57,933 bases of DNA from Schleiferilactobacillus harbinensis DSM 16991 (lineage in GTDB: Bacteria; Bacillota; Bacilli; Lactobacillales; Lactobacillaceae): positions 1 to 57,933 of the forward strand of contig NZ_AUEH01000018.1 in assembly GCF_000425885.1 (NCBI RefSeq). Direction: 5' to 3'. Both the position numbers and the translations under genes were made by a program. The notes beneath the pieces were generated by a model, which made no database searches, was not told the DNA's origin, and was given only the letters and a program-made list of their open reading frames with translations. Shown piece after piece: positions 42,913 to 51,900 of the stretch. Each line of letters starts with the position of its first letter. Positions within the stretch are counted from its first letter, which is position 1.

Positions 42913-43314
42913 TTAGTAACCATACCGGTCTTTAATTTCCTTACGGGCTTTCATCACGCCATTGATGGTGATTTTCGGATAGGCAGCCTGCAGCTCGTCG
43001 GGATCGACATCCCGGTCAATGGTCAGGTAGCCGATGACATGGAGCTCGGACTGGCGGTGTTCGGCCAGGTTCTTCGCGACATCGGCCTGACCGATGCGGG
43101 TAATGCCGACGACCCATTCGCCGGTATTGCGTTCTTTGCGCTGGATTTCTTTGAACTGGTCGTCGTAATCGTGCAGCCGGGTCTTCACCGCGTTCTTGAT
43201 AAAGTCGCTGCGGTTGCCGTAGAACCCCTGGTCGACGAGCAGGTCGATGTACCCCAGGTCCACGGGGTCAATATTGATTGTCACTTTTTCGGTCATGGAT
43301 TTTGGTCGGGCCAT
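42913..43314 (-). CDS. Ribbon-helix-helix (CopG-like) regulator
   Basis: This 133-aa protein begins with an RHH domain (EKVTINIDPVDLGYIDLLVDQ, split here at the helix start; then GFYGNRSDFIKNAVKTRL), residues 8-48. The remaining 85 residues form a separate alpha/beta domain with the ELHVIGYLTID strand, possibly ligand-binding, distantly like NikR-type layouts. A palindromic operator sits in its own promoter, so it very likely represses itself, the 51-aa protein and the ABC exporter. Confidence 0.85.
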   Translation of the reverse strand: MARPKSMTEKVTINIDPVDLGYIDLLVDQGFYGNRSDFIKNAVKTRLHDYDDQFKEIQRKERNTGEWVVGITRIGQADVAKNLAEHRQSELHVIGYLTIDRDVDPDELQAAYPKITINGVMKARKEIKDRYGY

Positions 43315-43344
43315 TTAACTCACCTCGTTTTTCTTTATGAGGTA

Positions 43345-43372
43345 ATAATACCATCCATATGGATGGTGTCAA
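43345..43372 (-). promoter_or_regulatory. Promoter with palindromic RHH operator in the spacer
   Basis: On the minus strand TTGACA (43367-43372) and TATTAT (43345-43350) are 16 bases apart. The spacer and flanks form the perfect 18-bp palindrome ACCATCCATATGGATGGT at 43350-43367. Bound repressor would block polymerase directly. Confidence 0.85.
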
Positions 43373-43457
43373 GATGGTTTAAAAAGGATTTTTGATTTTG
43401 GTTGGCAAAGAGAATAAGGTACAATAAAGCGGATACATATTGAGAGGAGCTCTACTG

Positions 43458-44057
43458 ATGACTCAAACTTTGTACTTGATGCGCCATGGTCAAACCCTAT
43501 TCAACGCTCAGCACCGGATCCAGGGCTGGTGTGATTCGCCATTAACAGAAAAAGGCATCGCCCAGGCCAAGATTGCTGCCGACTATTTTCCTGATAATGG
43601 CATCACCCTGGATGCGGCCTACTGTTCCACGGCAGAACGGGCCAGCGACACCTTGGAATTGGTGACCCAACTGCCCTATACGCGGGTGAAGGGGTTGCGG
43701 GAATGGAACTTTGGCGCATTTGAAGCCCAGCCGGAATACTTGAACCCGCCGCTGCCTTACAATGATTTCTTTGTTCGGTATGGCGGCGAGAGTCAGGACC
43801 AAGTGCAAGACCGATTGAGCAAGACAATCACGACCATCATGGCCCACGATCCGAGTCAGCACGTTTTAATGGTTTCCCATGGTGGGGCAATTGCTAACTT
43901 CTACCGGGCATGGCAGCAATATGAGGCAATTCCCTTCACCGGGCATTTCGGAAACTGCTGTATCCTAACCTTCACTTTTGACGGTCAGCATTTTGTCTTA
44001 CAAGCCGTGTTCAACCCCGACTTTAGCGAACTTGACGCGCCTTACGCCCAGAAATAA
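43458..44057 (+). CDS. Phosphoglycerate mutase-like histidine phosphatase
   Basis: This 199-aa protein has LMRHGQTLFNAQHRIQG (phospho-His motif near residues 7-23), SPLTEKG, an EWNFGAFE segment (Glu-rich acid/base region) and the distal His in MVSHGGAI. It is a cofactor-type phosphatase of the PGM family. GAGAGGAGC precedes ATG 43458, and TTGGTT-16-TACAAT provides a promoter at about 43400-43430. The TTG at 43440 is a less likely start. Confidence 0.9.
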   Translation: MTQTLYLMRHGQTLFNAQHRIQGWCDSPLTEKGIAQAKIAADYFPDNGITLDAAYCSTAERASDTLELVTQLPYTRVKGLREWNFGAFEAQPEYLNPPLPYNDFFVRYGGESQDQVQDRLSKTITTIMAHDPSQHVLMVSHGGAIANFYRAWQQYEAIPFTGHFGNCCILTFTFDGQHFVLQAVFNPDFSELDAPYAQK

Positions 44058-44104
44058 TGGTATGATATTCTCTGAAAGATAGTCAGAGGGGCGGAATCAT
44101 TCGT

Positions 44105-44872
44105 ATGCATGAAAAGAAATCAAACGGTAAGAAAATTGCGGCCATCATCATTGCCATCTTGGTCCTTGCTGTCGCAGGCGGCGGTATTTGGTACGGCGTT
44201 CAGGCCAACAATAATCGGGTCCAGGCGGAGCAGGCAGCGAAGAAAAAGGCGGCAGCCGCCAGCAGCGCGAAGAAAAAGGCGGCAGCTGAATCCAGCAGTG
44301 CGGCAGCCGCTTCGTCCCAGGCAGCGGCTGATCCGTTATTCGGCAAGTTGAAGCAATATGGTCTGACCTATCCAGAATTGCAGTATGCCAAGACCATGCC
44401 GGTGACCTTCGTCGGTGATTCCGTGATGCTGGGCAGCGAGAGTTTCCTTAAAGAAATCTTCCCTAAGATGACCATGGCCGCCGACGTCAGCCGCCAGGCG
44501 TATGGTGTGCCAGCGGTGCTGAAGAAGCTGAATAGTGAGAATAAGCTGGCCGACACGGTTGTTCTCGGCGTCGGCACTAATGGGACCTTCACCGCCGATA
44601 CGACCAAGGAGATCATGGATGTGCTCGGCAGTAAGCGGGACGTCTTCTGGATCAACGTGCACGTACCCAGCCAGCCGTGGGAAGCCCAGTCCAATGCACA
44701 GATCAAGAATGCGACGGAGAAATACAAGAACGTCCACCTGATTGACTGGTACACCGAGGCTAAGAACCATACCGACTGGTTCGCAGCCGATGGCTTCCAC
44801 CCCAGTACGGCTGGCCAGCCGCACTATTACACGCTGGTGGCGAAGCAGGTATTGCAGCAGGCGGCTAAGTAA
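44105..44872 (+). CDS. Membrane-anchored SGNH (OatA-type) esterase/acyltransferase domain
   Basis: This 255-aa protein has a short basic N terminus, one transmembrane helix (about residues 10-29), a Lys/Ala/Ser linker (about 35-75) with a 10-residue repeat encoded by two identical 20-bp units (44237-44256, 44267-44286), and an outside SGNH domain. The domain has GDSVMLGSE with the Ser nucleophile, the VGTNG block and DGFHPST with the Asp-His pair. It closely resembles the C-terminal catalytic domain of peptidoglycan O-acetyltransferase OatA but stands without the acyltransferase-3 membrane domain. It may transfer acetyl groups with a separate partner or act as an esterase. Confidence 0.85.
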   Translation: MHEKKSNGKKIAAIIIAILVLAVAGGGIWYGVQANNNRVQAEQAAKKKAAAASSAKKKAAAESSSAAAASSQAAADPLFGKLKQYGLTYPELQYAKTMPVTFVGDSVMLGSESFLKEIFPKMTMAADVSRQAYGVPAVLKKLNSENKLADTVVLGVGTNGTFTADTTKEIMDVLGSKRDVFWINVHVPSQPWEAQSNAQIKNATEKYKNVHLIDWYTEAKNHTDWFAADGFHPSTAGQPHYYTLVAKQVLQQAAK

Positions 44873-44890
44873 ATAGTTTTTGGCACGCAA

Positions 44891-44919
44891 AGCCTGGGAC
44901 GCTTCCCGGGCTATTTTCT
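44891..44919 (+). terminator. Terminator after the SGNH gene
   Basis: AGCCTGGGA (44891-44899) pairs with TCCCGGGCT (44904-44912) with one wobble and is followed by ATTTTCTT. Confidence 0.8.
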
Positions 44920-44957
44920 TGCTATACTTAAGGGAAAAGAGTGATGGGGGAATTAGG

Positions 44958-45779
44958 ATGGCAATGACGAAAGAGCTGGCCGCATTGGTGGACGCCAGCC
45001 CATTGGCAATTACGGATAACGAGCTCACCTTTATGCTGGATCATATTGGCGACCCGGACGGCCGGTTGCGGGATGAAATCATTTATACACTGTTTGGCCG
45101 CGGTTTTTTTGAGGGCGGCTTTGACGCTGATCAGCGCAAAGAAGTGGCGGCGACAATATTGCAGCGCAATGACCTATGGCGGGACATTGACCGGCCCGAT
45201 ACCGACGCCGTTTTTGGCCGGACGTTTACTGCACTCGTCGGGACGCTGATCCTGAATTATGACGGCGAACACGCCTTTTTGACGACGGAACAGCGTAATA
45301 CCTTCTTCCAGTGGGCCGTGACGTATTTGCAGCGGGAAAAAGATTATCGCGGCTATGTTTCCGGCCATGGTTGGGCCCATGGGGTGGCCCACGGGGCGGA
45401 CTTTCTGGGGGCAGCGGTGCATCATCCCCAGTTTCGCCACACCTTGATTCCCGACGTGCAAAAAAGCGTCGTCACGGTGTTGAACCGAATGACGACGCCT
45501 TTCTTGGATGATGAGGAACAGCGGCTGGCCGCTGCGCTGGTGCTGGGCCTCAATGCGCATAACATTTCACTGCGGGAGTGGACCGATTGGCTGGCGGTGG
45601 AGCACACGTATCTGTGGAACAAGTATGCCAATGACAATCTGGCCAGCTACTACCGCCTCAGTGCATGGCTGCGAATCATGCAGAATGCCTATTTTCTGCT
45701 GCATGATGATGATCCGGCCCGTCAGCCTTGTTTGGCCTTTATCAATGATTACTTTATTCAGATGGGGTTTCGCGGTTAA
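44958..45779 (+). CDS. DUF2785 family protein
   Basis: This 273-aa protein matches DUF2785, which has the signature GHGWAHGVAHGADFLGA (about residues 134-150) and a Leu-rich helical body. Function is unknown. A TATACT -10 box lies at about 44924 and GGGGGAA precedes the ATG at 44958; a longer frame begins inside the terminator and is rejected. Its end overlaps the convergent coiled-coil gene by 26 bases. Confidence 0.88.
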   Translation: MAMTKELAALVDASPLAITDNELTFMLDHIGDPDGRLRDEIIYTLFGRGFFEGGFDADQRKEVAATILQRNDLWRDIDRPDTDAVFGRTFTALVGTLILNYDGEHAFLTTEQRNTFFQWAVTYLQREKDYRGYVSGHGWAHGVAHGADFLGAAVHHPQFRHTLIPDVQKSVVTVLNRMTTPFLDDEEQRLAAALVLGLNAHNISLREWTDWLAVEHTYLWNKYANDNLASYYRLSAWLRIMQNAYFLLHDDDPARQPCLAFINDYFIQMGFRG

Positions 45780-47298
45780 TCAGCTCTGCTTCTAAGGCCC
45801 GAGTGCGGCTCCAGCGGCCCAGCAGGATATCATAAATCGTACGCAGAGTGGACGTGGCCCCAATGCCTTTGTCGGCAATGACTGTTTCGGCATGGTCGGC
45901 GGCGCGGTCCGCCTGAATGTCCTTCATCGCTTGGACGGTGGCATGGTGGGCCTTGGTACGGTCGGCAATGATGATGGCGTCAGGTTCACTGTACGCAATT
46001 TGGCGGATCTGATTGATTGACATGGCATCGGGCCGTTCGACGCGGGTCACCGCACCCAATTGTTTAAGCCGATTGCGGATGCCTCGGGCATCCTGCCAGG
46101 TCAGAATATGGATGGGGACGTCCTGGAAGAGTTGGGGATTTTCCAACCATTCCGGCAAGGGCGTCTCTTTTTTTGGTTTAGCCGGGCGGACCTTGCTGTG
46201 CTGACTGTAGCGATCTAAGGCCAAGTGCAGCGATTTTTTGGTGGTCGGCGCGGTCGGTGCAGTCGACTCCGCCGTTTCCGTATGGGCGAGGACATCTTTG
46301 ACCAAGTCCGCATCCTGGCTTTCGGCGGGCGTGGTCACTTTGATGCGGGCGACATCGGTGAGTGGAATATTCGCCGGCCGGGGCGCAGGCGTCACCGTGG
46401 CCGGGCGTTTGTATTGGATCGGTTTGGTCCGGTTCTCATTGAGAATCGTTAGGATCTTCTTCAGTTGGTCGTAAGAGACCAGTGGGGCAAACAGCTCGAC
46501 GGCCACTTTGCCGATTGGCCGCCAGCGGGCTTCGTTGGTGAAGACTTGGCGCAGTTCGTTAGTGTTCTGGATTTGCTGCTGGACTTCGGTTTTCAATTCA
46601 GCAATCTGATTGGTTAGCGCTGGAATAGTTTTACGTTTCAAAACGGCATAGGGTGACTGTTCCTGTTGCCACAGGCGGTAGGCGGCAATATATTGCTCCT
46701 GGTTCATAGCGATCCATTGCCCTTGCAGGGCCTTGTTGCGCCGGTTGGCATTGACCAGGCGGGTGCGCAGGGCCTTGTTTTCTTGGCGCAGTTTGCCAGT
46801 CCGTTTGGCTAGCAACTCTTTTTTGTCATGCAGACTTTGGATGGTTCGGTGGGCGGCAATGTTCGCTGTTTGGGCTGACTGCATATCCGTGACGGCAGTC
46901 TGATATTTTTCTTGCCACTGTGTGGCGGTTGTCTGTTCCGCCAGCACCTTCTGTTTCAAGTCCTGGATGGCCTCCTGCTGAGCCACCAATCCGCGGCGGG
47001 CCTTGGCCAGATGATGCTTAAGCCGATAGAGCTCCTGCTGATCCGCGGCGCGGTTCGGTTTTGCTGCCTCCGGGCGCGCGGCCTTGATGGGTGCCGGCTT
47101 TTCTTTCTTTACTGGTTTGGCTTTGCCCGGTTTTGAGCCGGTCTGCTGGTCGACCGCCGCAGATCTGGCAGTCGTCCGTTTGACAAACTCCGTCATCAAT
47201 TCTTTGCGTTTCTCCTCAGCTGACTCTTGTTTGTTTTTGCCGCCCTTGTTGATGGTGTGTAGGACATTCTTTAATTCCAAATAGCTTGCTTTAGGCAT
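45754..47298 (-). CDS. Coiled-coil protein, 514 aa, unknown function
   Basis: I do not recognise this family with confidence. The first 90 residues are basic and Lys/Ala/Pro-rich, residues about 90-260 form a long predicted coiled coil (repeated Leu/Ala/Gln heptads), and the last 120 residues form an alpha/beta domain ending with DAIIIADRTKAHHATVQAM and GATSTLRTIYDILLGR, which might resemble DUF2325-like domains. The start is set at ATG 47298 with GAGGTG upstream; a frame from 47322 is possible. It looks cytosolic and could be a structural or DNA-associated factor. Confidence 0.7.
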   Translation of the reverse strand: MPKASYLELKNVLHTINKGGKNKQESAEEKRKELMTEFVKRTTARSAAVDQQTGSKPGKAKPVKKEKPAPIKAARPEAAKPNRAADQQELYRLKHHLAKARRGLVAQQEAIQDLKQKVLAEQTTATQWQEKYQTAVTDMQSAQTANIAAHRTIQSLHDKKELLAKRTGKLRQENKALRTRLVNANRRNKALQGQWIAMNQEQYIAAYRLWQQEQSPYAVLKRKTIPALTNQIAELKTEVQQQIQNTNELRQVFTNEARWRPIGKVAVELFAPLVSYDQLKKILTILNENRTKPIQYKRPATVTPAPRPANIPLTDVARIKVTTPAESQDADLVKDVLAHTETAESTAPTAPTTKKSLHLALDRYSQHSKVRPAKPKKETPLPEWLENPQLFQDVPIHILTWQDARGIRNRLKQLGAVTRVERPDAMSINQIRQIAYSEPDAIIIADRTKAHHATVQAMKDIQADRAADHAETVIADKGIGATSTLRTIYDILLGRWSRTRALEAELINRETPSE

Positions 47299-47371
47299 CA
47301 CCGGCACCTCGCTTTCTCTCATCTATTTGTCTTTATTTTAACAGAGAAAGAGTGTTCGCGGGGGGATAATG

Positions 47372-47407
47372 TTGGAATCGCTTTCCAATTAAAATATCCT
47401 GTATAAT
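47372..47407 (+). promoter_or_regulatory. cre site and promoter of the PTS gene
   Basis: TTGGAATCGCTTTCCAA (47372-47388) matches the CcpA cre consensus at 14 of 15 positions and is near-palindromic; TATAAT follows at 47402-47407. The cre lies over the -35 region, so CcpA would repress the permease when preferred sugar is present. Confidence 0.78.
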
Positions 47408-47434
47408 AACTGTATACGAGGGAGGGAACACCTA

Positions 47435-48721
47435 ATGAATGGGTTTGAAAAATTTCTAAACAAGTATCTGGCCCCCATCGCCAATAAGATGAATGCGAAT
47501 ACGTTCTTTTCGACACTGGCCGGGGCTTTTATGCGCACCCTGCCGGTGACCATAGGGGTCTCGGTAATCTTGATTATCTACGGGTTGCCGATTCCGGCTT
47601 GGCAGCAATATATTTACGGCTCGGATCTGAACAACCAGTTCAACGCCGCCATCAATGCGTCGATGAATGCATTGGGGATTTACGTCGCCTTCAACTTTGC
47701 CTACTTGTATGCCAAGCAGAAAAAGATGGATGGTTTGAATGCTGGGTTGTTGTCCGTTGTCGGTTTCTTGATGCTGATGCCGCAGGTGATCAAGACGGGT
47801 AAAACCACAACGGTCTCCGGTTTTTTGACCAATAATACCGGTGGCGGCGGTTTGATCGTGGCAATTTTAGTCGGTTACATCACGGCGAAATTGTTTGTGG
47901 TCCTGACGGAACATCACTTCACCATCAAGATGCCCCAAGGGGTACCGCCAATGGTCGAGGAATCCATGAGTCCAGCCTTGATCGGCATCGTGATTCTGAC
48001 GCTGATGTTTGCGCTGCGGATGGTATTCTATGTAACGCCATACCACGATATCTTCACCATGATCAGCAAGCTGATCCAGCTGCCGCTGCAAAATCTCACC
48101 GGGAACGTATGGAGTGTCATCGTGCTGGCCACGCTGACCAACGTCTTCTGGTTCTTCGGTCTGCATCCGTCCCTAATTCTGGGGATTGCCAGCCCGATTC
48201 TGATGTCGCTGCTGACTGAAAATATTAATGCACTGGCGGCACAAAAACCGCTGCCGTATTTGGCCGCGGGTATCGTGTATGTGATGACCAGCAACATCTT
48301 TGGCGGCCAGGGGCAAACGTATGGGCTGGTATTCGCCATGTCCCGGGCTAAATCTGCCCGCTATAAGCAATTATTTAAGTTGGAAGCTTTGCCGGCGCTG
48401 TTCAACGTGAACGAGCCGTTAATTTTCGGTTTTCCAATCATGCTGAATCCGATTTTCTTCCTGCCCATGCTGCTGGTGGCGCCGGTTTCCGGTTTTGCCA
48501 CGTGGGGCATGATCAAGCTGCTGGGAATTACGAAATATCTGGCGTCCGCTCAGCTGCCGTGGACGACACCGGGACCGATGCAGATCTTCATCCTCGGCGG
48601 CTGGCAGCTGCTGCTGGTGATGGTTGTGGTGCTGGTCCTGAATTTCTTCCTATGGTATCCGTTCTTCAAAATCGCTGACCGGCGGGCGGTGCTGGAGGAG
48701 CAGGAAGCAACGCAAGCATAA
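47435..48721 (+). CDS. PTS system EIIC component, cellobiose/lactose type
   Basis: This 428-aa membrane permease imports a beta-glucoside or related sugar with phosphorylation. It has about ten helices and the lactose/cellobiose EIIC segments FFGLHPSLI and LFNVNEPLIFGFPIMLNP. GAGGGAGGG precedes the ATG. No EIIA, EIIB or glycosidase gene is next to it, so it must use subunits encoded elsewhere. A cre site controls the promoter. Confidence 0.92.
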   Translation: MNGFEKFLNKYLAPIANKMNANTFFSTLAGAFMRTLPVTIGVSVILIIYGLPIPAWQQYIYGSDLNNQFNAAINASMNALGIYVAFNFAYLYAKQKKMDGLNAGLLSVVGFLMLMPQVIKTGKTTTVSGFLTNNTGGGGLIVAILVGYITAKLFVVLTEHHFTIKMPQGVPPMVEESMSPALIGIVILTLMFALRMVFYVTPYHDIFTMISKLIQLPLQNLTGNVWSVIVLATLTNVFWFFGLHPSLILGIASPILMSLLTENINALAAQKPLPYLAAGIVYVMTSNIFGGQGQTYGLVFAMSRAKSARYKQLFKLEALPALFNVNEPLIFGFPIMLNPIFFLPMLLVAPVSGFATWGMIKLLGITKYLASAQLPWTTPGPMQIFILGGWQLLLVMVVVLVLNFFLWYPFFKIADRRAVLEEQEATQA

Positions 48722-48742
48722 ATCTTAGAAAGACATGCAAAA

Positions 48743-48803
48743 AAGGCCACGACTGACGAGGTGACCGTTATATTTCACCTGGTCTTCGTGACCTTCGCCT
48801 TTA
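48743..48803 (+). terminator. Hairpin after the PTS gene
   Basis: AAGG/CCTT, CACGA/TCGTG and AGGTGA/TCACCT pairs form a two-part hairpin about 22 bases after the EIIC stop. No clear T-run follows, so it is only a weak terminator candidate. The rest of 48804-48906 shows nothing. Confidence 0.4.
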
Positions 48804-48906
48804 AGTTTGAGCTCAGTGTGTAACCGCTCGCTCACGGGCTGGGCAACCACCATTGTTCAACCTGTAATCATATTACATCAGCATTTTGATTGACGGCCAA
48901 GACAGT

Positions 48907-48946
48907 AAAAAAAAGGCGAGTCTTCTGTTTTTGAAGGCTCGCCTTT
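48907..48946 (-). terminator. Terminator of the 1198-aa WxL-like gene
   Basis: AAAGGCGAG (48912-48920) pairs with CTCGCCTTT (48938-48946); on the minus strand eight T follow. Confidence 0.9.
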
Positions 48947-48950
48947 GCTA

Positions 48951-51900
48951 TTACAACCCGTCCTTGACGGTATAAGTCACAGTCGATTCATATTTGCCAG
49001 ACTTGACCACGGTATTCGGTACGGTCAGTTTGGCGTCCGCGTACGTGAGCGTTAGCGGTGTAGCATCGGTGGTGGATTCCAGCACTCGGTTCAGGAAGAA
49101 CAGCTGCTGCGTCACGTTGTTCGAGAGCATTGTCTCCGGTGTGTGGTTCGCAACGATTGGCGCCTTCAAGTCCGGGTCTGTGGGATACTGGTAATCCGCC
49201 GGCATCGTTGGCAGGCCGAGGTCTAACTTGAAATCGGTGTGCGCTTCGCTGGCATCCGGGTTGGCAAATGCAGACAGGCGGCCGGTGACCCGCCAACTCA
49301 GCGCGCCGGTATTATTGGCTTGGCTGTTATCCTGGATAACCAGTTGCGCCAGTTTCTTGCTGTCATCCGTCAAACCGTATTGCTGCTCAGACTTAGGCAG
49401 TGTCTGCTTGCCGAAGTCGAACTGGGGTACTTGCAGGATGGCCACGGTCTTCATCCGTTTCAGGTACAAGTTGCCGGTCCGGGCCAGCACCTTGCCGTTC
49501 TCATCGCCGATGACCGTTTGCAGCGTCGTGCTTTCGGGCATGTTGGCAATGTCGCTGGCCTGGTAGGTGTAACTGAAGGTGAAGGCCTGATCCTTGATCA
49601 CCAAGCTGGGCATCTTGACCAGGTACCGCTGGTAGTACTTGTCCAGGTCGGTGTTGCTGGTCATCTTGGTGATGTTGGCCTCCGGCACGGCACTGCCATC
49701 TGGGGCGGTAACCGCGAGATTAGAAATGGTCGTGCCGGTGACCCGGGGAATCATGATCTGGAAGGTCTGCTTGCTGACATCGCCGGTGTTTTTCACTGTG
49801 CCGCCGACCTTGGCTTGGTCCCCATTCTGGTAGAAGAAATGGATCGTGCTGGCCGAGTCGGTGTAGTGGTGCTCCGCCGTCCAGCTAGCGCCGTCAGTGT
49901 CGTCTCGGAGTAGGACCAGGAAGTTGGCGTTATTGGCTAAATCGGCCGAACCGGCGTCCAGTGTTGGTGTTGCCGTCTTGACGTTGATTGGCACGTCGGC
50001 GTTGCGGCTCAGTTTCACGAGACCATAGAAGCCGTTGTCGGTGCTGGCCACCGGTGGAATCGTCAAGCCGGCGGTGAGATCGCCATAGGGCGGATCGCCC
50101 TCGAAGCCGTAATTCACGGAATCTCCCAGATGCAGGTCAATATCGTGCAGGTCGGCGCTGGGCACCAGCTGATCCGTGGTGGCCGTCCCCAGCGCGGTAT
50201 CTGACGCAATGGGGTACGTCGTGATGGTCATCGTGTCGGTGCCGATCGTTAACCGATCTCGCCACGTACCAAGGGCTTCTTTCAGTGTTTTATCATTAAT
50301 CAGTTGGCTCTTATCCAGGACGTAAATTTGGTCGCCCGTCAGGTTCATTTCCGGGCGGATATCCTGGTTCAGGGCCAACGACGTACCAGCCACTGGCAAG
50401 ACGTTGTACTTGCCGGCATAGACCCAGGTGTTGTCAGGGAAGCCTTTCGTGATCTTCCCATTGTACTTGAGCGGCGCGTTAGTATCGGTGGCAACGTTCA
50501 AGGAGAGGGCGTTGTCAGTCGTTGTGTACACTCTGGTGGGATTCGGCACCGGCGTAGCGCCACTATAGTCATAGTACTGATAGACCTGGGCGTAGCGCTC
50601 TGGGGTGATCCCGCCGGCTTTGACCAGCGTCTTGTCCGTCGCTGACTTGGTGGTTGGCGCGTAGTCAGCGGTCGTGTAATTCTGATCCACGGTGAATGGC
50701 TGACCGTCATTCACTAAAATCCCATCCGAGTAGCTGTTCGGCGTGGCCGTCCGCGCGCGCATGTCGCTGCCCAGCGGATCACCGCTGGAGTGCAGTGTGT
50801 CGACGGTCTTGCTGTTGTCGAAAGGCGAGACGAAGGCCGTCCAGGAGGTGAAGTTGGTGTAGACAGGGTAGTCGCGGACGTCTTCTTGGCTATGGTCGGC
50901 GCCAAGGTCCAGTTTGCTCTCGTCGATGACGGCGTAGTCCAGCGGTGATGTGCCGGCCTTGAGCTGGCTGAGCAGGTCAGCGTTAGGTTTGGAGCGGTCC
51001 TTGCCCGCTAAAACGCTGTAAGGATCGAGCAGAGTGTTACTGCCATAGAGTGAGATACCAATTGCGCGTCGATCTTTGTCATCCGTGTCGTTCTTCCCCA
51101 TCGTGCTGCCTTTATTAAAACGGCCATCTGCATAAGGTGCAGGCATCAGGCGACCACCGGTGATGGTTTGATAAGCTTTATTCTGATCGCCGGTGTATTT
51201 CGACATGTCGAAGGAGAAGTTGATATGGGCCGATCCTTTAAAATCATTATCAACGAAATAGGCTGAAATGGCCTTTACGATAATCCCAATGAGTCCACTG
51301 GTAATTGAGTTTTTCGAAACGATAGCACGGTCCGTAGTCGGGTCCGCCGCATTCAGGAGGGTTAGGGTCCGGCCGATATTACCTGTCTCGTAAATTGGAC
51401 TGGAAGAGAACCAACTAGCGACCCAAGACAATAGAGCACCGCCAGTTTCGTGGACTATTCCGTAGAAAGGATCCCACACGGTCCCTTTACCACCGCTTTG
51501 AGAAATGAATTGAGGTTGTACATTGTCCCCAGAACCAGTGGTGTCTGTATCCCCATCGGCGGTTAGATTATCCAATGGTCTCGCGACGTCTCCGTCAATA
51601 TACCGATTATGAAGATAGTCGAGGTAATCAGCAGTCCCGCGCTGGAGTTGCAGTTTGGCGGTTGACTTATCTTCAGACACATCATAAGTAAATGGAATGC
51701 CCTTTACTTTTAAGTAAAAAACGTTGGTCTTGTCCTTATCTAGATAAACGTGATGGTCAAATTGCAAAGGGAAGTTCAAGTTTTTGATTTGGGCAAGATC
51801 GAACCACAAGAACTTCCATGTAAATGAATCTAACGTCAGGTAAAAGTAAGACTTGCCCCAGTCAATCGCACCGCCTAAAGACTTGGCATCAATTCCCTCT

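Noticed and set aside
44237-44286. Two identical 20-bp units as a regulatory repeat
   Set aside because: They encode a repeated Lys/Ala/Ser linker of the SGNH protein and are explained as coding repeat.
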